DNA from: Actinomycetes bacterium
Lineage (GTDB): Bacteria > Actinomycetota > Acidimicrobiia > Acidimicrobiales > RAAP-2
DNA length: 5,137 nt
Assembly (NCBI GenBank): GCA_021850345.1
Contig: JAJZMN010000047.1
Location: 1-5,137 of the forward strand
Reading direction: 5' to 3'
Part shown: one piece after another, positions 1-5,137 of the stretch
Layout of the letters: each line of letters opens with the position of its first letter
How positions within the stretch are numbered: the first letter of the stretch is position 1
Made by a program: the position numbers and the translations under genes
Notes under the pieces: generated by a model
Database searches by the model: none
Seen by the model: only the letters and a program-made list of their open reading frames with translations
What the model was told of the DNA's origin: nothing

Positions 1-1341
1 CCATTCGCCAGCGCGTTCCCTGACGCACGAGCGCTGGGCGTAACGACCGACCTGGAGCGCACGCTCGACGAGCTCCGCGCGCACGAGAGCAGGGACGCCG
101 AAGGTTGGCACCGGCTGGACCGCCTCTTCGAGCGGGTGGCTCCCACGCTGTTCGGGCTCTACGGAGCTCGTGCTCCTTCGTGGCCGATGGCCCGCGCCGG
201 GATGCAGGGGCTGCGGGCGCTTGGGGTTACCGGCGGGGCTGAGCTCGCCAGGCTCCTCCTCAGCTCGATTCGTGAGCTCGTCGACGGGTATCTCGAGACG
301 GAGGAGGCGAAGGCCCTCGTCGCCCCGTGGGGCCTCCACCTCGACTTCGGTCCCGACGTCGCAGGAGGGGCCGTGTTTCCCTTCCTCGAGGCCTTCTCGG
401 ATCAACGGTCCGGTATCGCGGTGGCACGCGGCGGGGCGTCCCGGCTCGTCGCCGCGCTCGTCGCCCTCCTCGGCCACCATGGGGGGGATGTGCGCACGTC
501 GTCGCGCGTCACCCGGGTGATCACCTCTGGTGGCCGTGCGGTCGGCGTGGAGCTGGCGGACGGGGAACGGGTGCGGGCATCGCGGGCGGTGCTCGCGAGC
601 GTGACGCCGCATGCCCTCGTGGAGGAACTGCTCTCGGACCATGACATACCGAGTCCGACCCGACGAGCACTCCTCGACTACCGATTCGGCCCGGCGACGA
701 TGATGGTCCACCTCGCGCTCTCCGGTCCCGTGCCGTGGGCGGCGGGGCCCCGGTGGACCGAGTTCGCCTACGTCCACCTCGCGCCGTATCTGGACGACCT
801 CGCGACGACGTACGCCGACGCGATGGCCGGCCGGCTCCCCGAAGAGCCGCTCCTCGTCGTCGGGCAGACTTCGTCTGTCGACCCCACTCGCGCGCCGCCT
901 GGCGGGCACGTCGTCTGGGTTCAGGTCCGGGCGCTGCCCCGGCGCATCGCGGCGGATCGCCGGGGGAGGCTTGCCGGCCTGTCGTGGGACGACGCAGCCG
1001 AGGACTACGCAAACCGGGTGATGGAAAAGTTCGAACGGTACGCTCCCGGCGTCTCGGAACTGGTTATCGGGCGGGCGGTGCTGTCCCCTGCGGATCTCGC
1101 ACGCCACGACGTGAACCTCGTCGGCGGCGACAGCCTTACGGGCAGCATGCATTTGCGCCAGAACTTCCTTCTGCGGCCGGCATGGGGGATGTCCGGCTAC
1201 CGCACCGGGGTGGCAGGACTGTGGTTGATCGGAGCGGCCACGTGGCCCGGAGCCGGCCTCAATGCCGTGTCGGGCTACCGTGCCGGAGCCGCGGTGGTGC
1301 GGGACGCCCGCCGGTCCCGCCGCCGGCCCCGCCGCCACTGA
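1..1341 (+). CDS. Phytoene-desaturase-like FAD-dependent oxidoreductase, C-terminal part (5' end outside window)
   Basis: The frame is open from base 1 to the TGA at 1339-1341, giving 446 residues, so the gene starts upstream. The GTG at 136 is an internal valine codon and not a convincing start. The visible part resembles the CrtI/carotenoid isomerase-like (COG1233) flavoprotein family. A segment at about residues 143-200 begins GGASRLVAAL and includes the VTRVITSGGRAVGVEL strand pair typical of the substrate/FAD fold. The C-terminal FAD-binding signature lies at about residues 406-435 (GLWLIGAATWPGAGLNAVSG, then YRAGAAVV). The N-terminal GxGxxG dinucleotide-binding loop must lie before the window. 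The protein ends in an arginine-rich tail (RRSRRRPRRH). Family members desaturate, isomerise or oxidise polyenes and other hydrophobic substrates; no carotenoid gene is visible here, so the substrate is unknown. The family call is firm, the exact reaction is not. Confidence 0.85.
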   Translation, partial: PFASAFPDARALGVTTDLERTLDELRAHESRDAEGWHRLDRLFERVAPTLFGLYGARAPSWPMARAGMQGLRALGVTGGAELARLLLSSIRELVDGYLETEEAKALVAPWGLHLDFGPDVAGGAVFPFLEAFSDQRSGIAVARGGASRLVAALVALLGHHGGDVRTSSRVTRVITSGGRAVGVELADGERVRASRAVLASVTPHALVEELLSDHDIPSPTRRALLDYRFGPATMMVHLALSGPVPWAAGPRWTEFAYVHLAPYLDDLATTYADAMAGRLPEEPLLVVGQTSSVDPTRAPPGGHVVWVQVRALPRRIAADRRGRLAGLSWDDAAEDYANRVMEKFERYAPGVSELVIGRAVLSPADLARHDVNLVGGDSLTGSMHLRQNFLLRPAWGMSGYRTGVAGLWLIGAATWPGAGLNAVSGYRAGAAVVRDARRSRRRPRRH

Positions 1342-1403
1342 GCGAACGGTGTGGTCTGGCCACGTCCGCGGCAGGGACACGGCCTTCGGGGCGCGGATGT
1401 GCG

Positions 1404-1419
1404 ATCATTGATCAATCAT
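1404..1419. promoter_or_regulatory. Putative operator (palindrome) before the GntR regulator
   Basis: ATCATTGATCAATCAT is an inverted repeat with a perfect 10-bp core, ATTGATCAAT, at 1407-1416. Symmetry is broken only at the 1406/1417 pair. It is strikingly AT-rich in a very GC-rich region and lies about 30 bases before the regulator's start codon. The central TTGATCAA recurs exactly at 3247-3254 in the promoter of the molybdenum hydroxylase genes, and I found no other copy in the window. FCD-type GntR regulators commonly bind short TTG..CAA-type palindromes; the VanR operator ATTGGATCCAAT is a similar case, recalled from general knowledge. Inference: this is the autoregulatory site of the adjacent GntR protein. 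Confidence 0.6.
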
Positions 1420-1435
1420 GCGGATCGAGTGCAGC

Positions 1436-1440
1436 GGAGG
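1436..1440 (+). promoter_or_regulatory. Ribosome binding site deciding the GntR start
   Basis: GGAGG lies 6 bases before the GTG at 1447. This near-ideal Shine-Dalgarno sequence favours 1447 over the in-frame GTG codons at 1351, 1399 and 1429. Starting at 1351 or 1399 would also place the palindromic operator inside the coding sequence. Confidence 0.75.
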
Positions 1441-1446
1441 TCGTCT

Positions 1447-2229
1447 GTGACCCCTACTCGAAATGGTCGCGCCGGCCGCGCCGTCCCGAGGTCGGACGAC
1501 TGGGCCGCCCAGGACAGCCCTGGAGGAGTTCCGGCGCACCGCACGCTCGCGGAGAAGGCGTTCATCTCCTTGCACGACGCCATCCTCACCGGGAAGCTCC
1601 TCCCTGGAGAGCGCATTCCCATCGAGGACCTCGCAGCCGCGCTCCAGATGAGCCCCATGCCCGTCCGGGAGGCGATCCGGCGGCTCGACTCGATCGGCCT
1701 GGTCGAGAACGTCCCGCACAAAGGGGCTCGAATCACCGAGCTCTCGGTCGGGGACCTCTTCGAGATCTACGAGGCTCGAATCTCCCTCGAGCCACTGGCC
1801 ATCGCTCGGGCCGCGCGACGCTTCACTCCCGAAGATGAGGCGCGGGCTCGGGCGCTTTTGCGCACCATGCGCACGAAGCCTGCAGGTTCGGACGGACTGT
1901 GGCGGGCTCACAGTGAGCTGCACATGGGGCTGTACCGCACGGCGGCGTCGGCGTGGATGTTGCGCTTGATCCGACCGCTCTGGGAGTCGAGCGAGCGCTA
2001 CCGCCTGGCGATGAGCAGACCAGCTGGCGGCGCTCGTTACGTCAGGTTGCACGAGATCCTGGTCGAGGCGTGCGTCCGGCATGAGCCCCGGCGTGCCGCC
2101 TTCGAGCTCCACAACCACCTGGTGACGACGGCGAACTCCCTCGCGCGCCAGCTCGGCAGCGAGCCGCTCTTCAGCTTGGCAGAAGGCGGTGAGCTCGTGC
2201 CGCCGGCGCTGGAATACGAGCTGCCGTGA
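1447..2229 (+). CDS. GntR-family transcriptional regulator, FCD (FadR-type) subfamily
   Basis: This is a 260-residue ligand-responsive DNA-binding regulator. An N-terminal winged helix-turn-helix spans about residues 33-98 (LAEKAFISLHDAILTGKLLP, then RIPIEDLAAALQMSPMPVRE, with wing residues HKGARIT). It is followed by an all-helical FCD effector domain at about 103-235. FCD landmarks are EARISLEPLAIARAA (109-123), HSELHMGLY (155-163), LHEILVEA (201-208) and ELHNHL (220-225). By family spacing, H159, H202 and H224 fit the metal-binding histidines, and H155 sits where Asp or Asn is usual. FCD proteins typically bind small carboxylates and are mostly repressors. The start at 1447 is set by GGAGG at 1436-1440. 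Its TGA overlaps the next gene's GTG (GTGA at 2226-2229), so the reductase is probably translationally coupled. It likely acts on the TTGATCAA palindromes at 1408 and 3247. The family is certain; the effector is unknown. Confidence 0.93.
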   Translation: MTPTRNGRAGRAVPRSDDWAAQDSPGGVPAHRTLAEKAFISLHDAILTGKLLPGERIPIEDLAAALQMSPMPVREAIRRLDSIGLVENVPHKGARITELSVGDLFEIYEARISLEPLAIARAARRFTPEDEARARALLRTMRTKPAGSDGLWRAHSELHMGLYRTAASAWMLRLIRPLWESSERYRLAMSRPAGGARYVRLHEILVEACVRHEPRRAAFELHNHLVTTANSLARQLGSEPLFSLAEGGELVPPALEYELP

Positions 2230-3209
2230 GTCCCGAACACGAGGGCGGATCGGCATGGCCTGATCCTGTGGTGGTGGTCGGTGCGGGCGCCATCGGTAGC
2301 CTGTTCGCCGCCCATCTCGCCACGAAGGCGGATGTGTGGGTGCTGACGCGCCGCCACGAGCACGCGTCGCTTCTCCGTCGTACGGGCATCCGGGTGAGCG
2401 GCAAGTCGGCGTTCCGATCGGCGGTCCACGCCACGAGCGACGCGAAGGAGCTGCCGCCGTTCGGCCTGGCGATCGTCGCCACCAAGGCGAACGAGCTGGA
2501 CGCAGCTGCCGACGCGTTGAAGGGCCACTCTCCGGGAGCGGTGGTGATGACCTGTCAGAACGGGTTGGGCGCGGACGAGGTCATCGCCGACGCGGGACCG
2601 TGGACGATTCTCTCGGCGGTGACCTTCATGAGCGGGACCAAGCACGACGACGGTCACGTCGAGTACGAGCTCGACGCGCCGACCTGGCTTGGCCCTTCCG
2701 CACACCGTCCATCGGACCCGGAAGTCGCCCGCCGGGTCGCGGCGCTCCTCGGGGGCGCCGGCCTCCGTGCAGAAGCCTTCGACGACGTCCGGCCTGCGCT
2801 GTGGTCCAAGCTGATCTTCAACGCCACGGTGAACGCGCTCTCCGCGCTCACCGGGCTGCCGCACGATCGTCACTTCCGCGACGAAGCCGCGCTCACCGAC
2901 CTGGGCCATCTGGCTCGCTCCCTTGTGGCGGAGGGGTGCGCGGTCGCCGAGGCGGCGGGCGTCCAGCTCTACGAGGATCCATGGGAGATGAACCTCGAGG
3001 CCGTGCGGCGCGGGGAGACGGGGCAAGGGAGCTACCGCCATCTGCCGTCGATGCTTGCCGACGTCCGTGCCCGGCGCCCCACCGAGGTCGACTTCATCAC
3101 GGGGGCGCTGGTTCGCCAGGCCATGGCCCACGGGGTGCCCGTGCCGCTGCACCTCACGATGTGGCGTCTCGTGCGAGCGCTGGAGGCGTCGTACGCGATG
3201 GACGCGTGA
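2226..3209 (+). CDS. Ketopantoate reductase-like (PanE/ApbA family) NADPH-dependent oxidoreductase
   Basis: This 327-residue cytosolic enzyme has full family length. The N-terminal Rossmann fold shows VVVVGAGAIGS (dinucleotide loop, about residues 19-25). It continues with VLTRR after strand 2 (R42/R43, suggesting NADPH), VATKA (K87) and QNG (111-113). The C-terminal helical domain has WSKLIFNATVNALSALTG, where K195 matches the catalytic Lys of PanE and N199/N203 the substrate-side Asn residues. SMLADVRARRPTEVDFITG (275-293) carries the conserved S275, D279 and E287. All recognisable key residues are present, so it should be active on a 2-keto acid or a similar carbonyl. The GTG start overlaps the regulator's stop (GTGA), with only a weak GAG upstream, which fits coupling. 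Its position between an FCD regulator and a molybdenum hydroxylase suggests a catabolic substrate rather than ketopantoate, but true PanE activity cannot be excluded. Some N-terminal uncertainty remains, as GTG codons at 2268 and just after are alternatives. Confidence 0.9.
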   Translation: MSPEHEGGSAWPDPVVVVGAGAIGSLFAAHLATKADVWVLTRRHEHASLLRRTGIRVSGKSAFRSAVHATSDAKELPPFGLAIVATKANELDAAADALKGHSPGAVVMTCQNGLGADEVIADAGPWTILSAVTFMSGTKHDDGHVEYELDAPTWLGPSAHRPSDPEVARRVAALLGGAGLRAEAFDDVRPALWSKLIFNATVNALSALTGLPHDRHFRDEAALTDLGHLARSLVAEGCAVAEAAGVQLYEDPWEMNLEAVRRGETGQGSYRHLPSMLADVRARRPTEVDFITGALVRQAMAHGVPVPLHLTMWRLVRALEASYAMDA

Positions 3210-3239
3210 GCGGCGCGCCTGGAGTCGCCTGAGCGTACG

Positions 3240-3268
3240 TTGACAATTGATCAAACTGGAGATAGCTT
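3240..3268 (+). promoter_or_regulatory. Putative sigma70-type promoter of the molybdenum hydroxylase operon
   Basis: TTGACA (3240-3245) is a perfect -35 consensus. It is followed after exactly 17 bases by TAGCTT (3263-3268), a weak -10 that keeps the key TA at the start and the final T. Transcription would begin near 3275, giving a leader of about 87 bases before the ATG at 3362. The spacer holds the TTGATCAA palindrome, so a bound regulator would block RNA polymerase. The -35 is convincing; the -10 is only fair. Confidence 0.55.
3247..3254. promoter_or_regulatory. Putative operator for the GntR regulator within the hydroxylase promoter
   Basis: TTGATCAA is a perfect 8-bp palindrome between the -35 and -10 boxes. 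It shares 9 bases (ATTGATCAA, 3246-3254) with the palindrome upstream of the GntR gene at 1407-1415. Its symmetry does not extend beyond 8 bp, so it may be a weaker site than the upstream one. The location is typical of a repressor site. Binding by the adjacent GntR protein is inferred from context. Confidence 0.6.
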
Positions 3269-3309
3269 CGCTGCTGCCCTGGCCGGCGACGTGCGCCCCG
3301 CCCGGACGT

Positions 3310-3329
3310 CCGCCGCGGGCCGACGGCGG
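3310..3329 (+). repeat. GC-rich inverted repeat in the operon leader
   Basis: CCGCCG (3310-3315) and CGGCGG (3324-3329) can pair as a perfect 6-bp stem with an 8-base loop. A second possible pairing, GACGT (3288-3292) with ACGTC (3306-3310), overlaps it by one base. No T run follows, so it is not an obvious terminator. Such pairings arise easily by chance in DNA this rich in GC, so any role in mRNA stability or attenuation is speculative. Confidence 0.25.
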
Positions 3330-3361
3330 TGTGCAAATCAAGCTGGCCATCGGAGGTGGGA

Positions 3362-4264
3362 ATGCTGCTCGAGCAGGTCGAGTACGTGCGGCCGAGAGAC
3401 TTCGAGGAGGCGTTGGCGCTCGTCGCCGAGGACGGCGCGGCGCCTCTCGCCGGAGGGCAGAGCCTGGTCAACGTGTTGAAGAACCGGGTGGCATCCGTTG
3501 ACCTCCTCGTCGACATCTCGCGCCTGACAGAGCTGCGCGCGATCCACCGGAGCCCGTCGGGCGACCTCGACATCGGCGCGTGCGTGACCTATGACGAACT
3601 GGACCGGTCTCCCGACGTGCGCGCTCGCCATGCCGTCCTTGCAGACGTCGCCGGCCACATCGAAGACCAGCAGATCCGCTCCAGGGGGACGATCGGCGGG
3701 AACTGCTGCCTGAGTGATCCGACGAACAACCTTCCGCCCATCCTCGTCGCGCTGGATGCGAGGATGGACTTGCGATCGAGAAGCGGGCGGCGGGAAGTAC
3801 GAGCCGCCGAGTTCTTCAAGGGCTACTTCGCGACCGCCCTCGCGCCCGGCGAGCTGCTGGAGTCGGTGCATGTTCCCGCAATGGGTGCGGGCCACGGCGC
3901 CGGGTACGCGTCGCTCAACGTCGCGGCGGATGCGAAGGCGATGGCCCGAGCCGCTGCGTGGGTCGCCCTCTCGGCGGACCGCACGATGATCACGTCCGCC
4001 CGAGTCGTGCTCGCGAGGCTGGCCCACGTTCCGGTGCGCGACGCAGCTGCCGAGTCGGCGCTCACCGGCGCCGAGGCGACCGAGGACGCCGTGCGCTCGG
4101 CGTGTGCACAGGCAGCGGCGGACCTGGACCCCATCTCCGACGTCCATGGAGACGGCGAGTACCGCCGACAGATGGGAAGGGTGATGGCGTACCGGGCCGT
4201 GATGCAGGCGATCGACGCGGCGAGGGCTGAGACGAGCGCTACCGAACGAGGAGGGAAGGTATGA
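3362..4264 (+). CDS. Molybdenum hydroxylase FAD-binding medium subunit (CoxM/CutM-like)
   Basis: This 300-residue flavoprotein subunit passes electrons from the [2Fe-2S] subunit to FAD and on to an acceptor, in a cytosolic three-subunit xanthine oxidase/CO dehydrogenase-family enzyme. The N-terminal FAD-binding domain (about 1-175) has YVRPRDFEEAL, AGGQSL (30-35, pyrophosphate loop), LVDISRL (49-55) and the second FAD loop TIGGN (110-114) followed by SDPTNNLPP. The C-terminal CO dehydrogenase flavoprotein domain (about 178-285) includes GAGYASLNVAADAKAMARAA and a YRRQM..VMAYRAV helix. The ATG is chosen because GGAGG (3352-3356) lies 5 bases upstream; an in-frame GTG at 3329 lacks such a site. 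The loop after TIGGN reads CCLSD, where small or His residues are commoner, which is a mild oddity. Its TGA overlaps the next ATG (ATGA at 4261-4264). The role is firm; the substrate of the complex is unknown. Confidence 0.93.
   Translation: MLLEQVEYVRPRDFEEALALVAEDGAAPLAGGQSLVNVLKNRVASVDLLVDISRLTELRAIHRSPSGDLDIGACVTYDELDRSPDVRARHAVLADVAGHIEDQQIRSRGTIGGNCCLSDPTNNLPPILVALDARMDLRSRSGRREVRAAEFFKGYFATALAPGELLESVHVPAMGAGHGAGYASLNVAADAKAMARAAAWVALSADRTMITSARVVLARLAHVPVRDAAAESALTGAEATEDAVRSACAQAAADLDPISDVHGDGEYRRQMGRVMAYRAVMQAIDAARAETSATERGGKV
4250..4254 (+). promoter_or_regulatory. Ribosome binding site of the [2Fe-2S] subunit gene
   Basis: GGAGG lies inside the end of the FAD subunit gene, 6 bases before the ATG at 4261. 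It supports that start even though the two genes overlap by four bases. Confidence 0.75.
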
Positions 4265-4776
4265 GCGAGCGAGGGACCAGCCACTCCATCTCGGCGACCG
4301 TGAACGGGGAGCAGGTCCGTCGGGTGGTTCCGGCTCGCCAGTTGCTGGTGCACTTCCTCCGGGACACCCTCGGGTTGACCGGGACGCATATCGGGTGCGA
4401 TACCGGAAACTGCGGAGCGTGCAGCGTGATCGTAGACGGGAAGCTCGTGAAGAGCTGCATGGTGCTGGCACCGCAGGCCGATGGCACCGAGATCGAAACG
4501 GTGGAGAGCTTGGCGACCGACGGCGAGCTGAGTCCGGTCCAGCGCGCCTTCCACGAGAGCCACGCGCTCCAGTGCGGGTATTGCACGCCGGGAATGTTGA
4601 TGAGCGCTACCTATCTCCTGCGCCACAACCCCTCGCCCAGCGAAGAAGAGGCGAGGAGGGGCATCCGTGGCAACGTGTGCCGCTGCACCGGCTACATGAA
4701 CATCGTGAAGGCCATTTGCTCGGCAGCGGAACTGAGCGGCGGAACGTCGTCGCTGAACAACGCAGAGGAGGCGTGA
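4261..4776 (+). CDS. Molybdenum hydroxylase [2Fe-2S] small subunit (CoxS/CutS-like)
   Basis: This 171-residue electron-transfer subunit carries two [2Fe-2S] clusters and links the molybdenum site to FAD. The N-terminal plant-ferredoxin-like domain (about 9-82) has C46-x4-C51-x2-C54-x11-C66, seen as GCDTGNCGACSV and later KSCMV. The C-terminal helical domain (about 83-160) has CGYCTPG (C105, C108) and NVCRCTGY (C140, C142), the CxxC...CxC pattern of the molybdenum-proximal cluster. All eight ligands are present, and the length fits the family. The start is supported by GGAGG at 4250-4254 and overlaps the FAD-subunit stop (ATGA), so the two are co-translated. About 15 poorly conserved residues form the C-terminal tail. 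The CRCTGY motif is shared by isoquinoline, nicotinate, aldehyde and CO oxidising members, so it does not reveal the substrate. Confidence 0.96.
   Translation: MSERGTSHSISATVNGEQVRRVVPARQLLVHFLRDTLGLTGTHIGCDTGNCGACSVIVDGKLVKSCMVLAPQADGTEIETVESLATDGELSPVQRAFHESHALQCGYCTPGMLMSATYLLRHNPSPSEEEARRGIRGNVCRCTGYMNIVKAICSAAELSGGTSSLNNAEEA
4767..4771 (+). promoter_or_regulatory. Ribosome binding site of the large-subunit gene
   Basis: GGAGG at the end of the [2Fe-2S] subunit gene lies 6 bases before the GTG at 4778. It fixes the start of the truncated catalytic subunit. Confidence 0.75.
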
Positions 4777-4777
4777 G

Positions 4778-5137
4778 GTGACCATCACGGACACCACCAA
4801 GACCTCGGGGGCGACGCGGACGTGGTCGGGCCGGCCGGTGCCGCGCAAGGAGGACGGGCGGCTGGTCCAGGGGCAGGGTTCGTTCGTCGACGACGGCGGG
4901 ATGCACGGCCAGGGTTACGCGTGGTTCGTCCGCTCGCCCTACGCCCACGCGAAGATCGTGTCAATCGACTGTGCGCCTGCGCTCGAGATGGACGGTGTCT
5001 ACGCGGTGCTGACGGGGGAGGAAGCCCGTCAGATGTGCGAGACGCCGTTCTTCGCCATCGCGCCACCCCCTGGGGCGCTCATGCACGAGTGGCCGCTCGC
5101 CGTCGGGAAGGTGCGTTACCAGGGCGACGCTGTTGCG
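4778..5137 (+). CDS. Molybdenum hydroxylase molybdopterin-binding large subunit (CoxL/CutL-like), N-terminal 120 residues
   Basis: The frame is open from the GTG at 4778 to the window end (120 codons), and the gene continues beyond it. It starts one base after the [2Fe-2S] subunit's TGA, with GGAGG 6 bases upstream. The visible part is the start of the aldehyde oxidase/xanthine dehydrogenase a/b hammerhead domain. It shows GRPVPRKEDGRLVQGQGSFVDD-type residues (18-39), VRSPYAHAKI (51-60), the SIDCA strand, GVYAVLTGEEA (73-83) and WPLAVGKVRYQGDAVA (105-120), the usual entry to the GDxVA motif. This subunit would hold the Mo-molybdopterin cytosine dinucleotide cofactor and do the substrate hydroxylation. 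The cofactor and active-site motifs, including the CoxL loop that would show true CO dehydrogenase (AYRCSFR), lie outside the window. I therefore call it only a family member. The M-S-L order matches cox operons but also many other hydroxylases. Confidence 0.93.
   Translation, partial: MTITDTTKTSGATRTWSGRPVPRKEDGRLVQGQGSFVDDGGMHGQGYAWFVRSPYAHAKIVSIDCAPALEMDGVYAVLTGEEARQMCETPFFAIAPPPGALMHEWPLAVGKVRYQGDAVA

Larger units (their letters stand above)
1342..1446 (+). other. Intergenic region upstream of the GntR regulator
   Basis: These 105 bases separate the oxidoreductase stop from the regulator start. They hold an AT-rich palindrome (1404-1419) and the regulator's ribosome binding site. I see no clear -35/-10 pair and no stem followed by a T run that would act as an intrinsic terminator. 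A short GTGG/CCAC inverted repeat near 1350 is too weak to count. The gap is consistent with separate expression of the regulator from its own promoter. Confidence 0.5.
3210..3361 (+). other. Intergenic region with promoter, putative operator and leader of the coxMSL-type operon
   Basis: These 152 bases lie between the reductase and the FAD subunit. They contain a TTGACA -35 box (3240-3245), a TTGATCAA palindrome (3247-3254), a candidate -10 (3263-3268), a GC-rich inverted repeat (3310-3329) and GGAGG (3352-3356). The gap and promoter argue that the hydroxylase genes form their own transcription unit. No T-run terminator is visible after 3209, so read-through from the reductase is also possible. 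Confidence 0.6.

Noticed and set aside
517..526. Palindrome GGTGATCACC
   Set aside because: It lies within the oxidoreductase coding sequence, does not match the TTGATCAA motif, and encodes family-typical residues; probably chance.
1349..1362. GTGG...CCAC inverted repeat as a terminator after the oxidoreductase
   Set aside because: The stem is only 4 bp and no T run follows, so it does not support an intrinsic terminator.
1351..1446. Longer GntR protein starting at GTG 1351
   Set aside because: There is no good ribosome binding site, the extra residues are not family-like, and it would run through the palindromic operator; GTG 1447 has an ideal GGAGG.
735..1838. Forward open frame of 367 codons bridging the oxidoreductase and the regulator
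   Set aside because: It is in another frame of two confident genes, runs through the intergenic gap, and its arginine/proline-rich translation matches no family.
2037..3350. Long reverse-strand open frame of 437 codons (and others at 3338-4471, 3823-4848 and 1405-2256)
   Set aside because: They are antisense to genes with clear family motifs, have arginine/histidine-rich low-complexity translations without recognisable domains, and are expected by-products of very high GC content.
3329..3361. Longer FAD subunit starting at GTG 3329
   Set aside because: The ATG at 3362 has GGAGG at 5-base spacing and gives the usual short N-terminus before the YVRP motif.
3362..5137. Naming the genes coxM, coxS and coxL as a true CO dehydrogenase
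   Set aside because: The diagnostic active-site loop of the large subunit is outside the window, and the order and motifs are shared with many other molybdenum hydroxylases.

Overview
This is a compact, very GC-rich bacterial window with every supported gene on the + strand. It uses GTG as well as ATG starts and has clear GGAGG-type ribosome binding sites. The base composition, the GTG starts and the CoxM-CoxS-CoxL gene order suggest a soil or environmental actinobacterium or another high-GC lineage. Nothing in the sequence fixes the taxon.

Layout. (1) Positions 1-1341 hold the C-terminal 446 residues of a phytoene-desaturase-like FAD-dependent oxidoreductase that begins before the window. 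(2) A 105-nt gap contains a palindrome, ATTGATCAAT, just ahead of a GntR/FCD-family regulator (1447-2229). (3) The regulator's stop codon overlaps the start of a ketopantoate-reductase-like (PanE/ApbA) NADPH enzyme (2226-3209). (4) A 152-nt gap holds a consensus TTGACA -35 box, a second TTGATCAA palindrome in the spacer, and a weak -10 box. (5) Three tightly packed genes follow. They encode the FAD subunit (3362-4264), the [2Fe-2S] subunit (4261-4776) and the start of the molybdopterin catalytic subunit (4778 to the window end) of a molybdenum hydroxylase of the CO dehydrogenase/xanthine oxidase family.

Reading of the locus. The two TTGATCAA palindromes, one before the regulator and one inside the promoter of the hydroxylase genes, suggest a small self-contained regulon. 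In this model the GntR/FCD protein represses itself, the coupled reductase and the hydroxylase until a small carboxylate-like effector appears. The likely job is inducible catabolism of a small organic compound: the molybdoenzyme hydroxylates or oxidises it, and the PanE-like protein reduces a 2-keto-type or related intermediate. The actual substrate cannot be read from this window, because the active-site part of the large subunit lies beyond its right edge. The link between the carotenoid-type oxidoreductase and the rest is only positional. I see no RNA genes, mobile elements, CRISPR arrays or convincing terminators.
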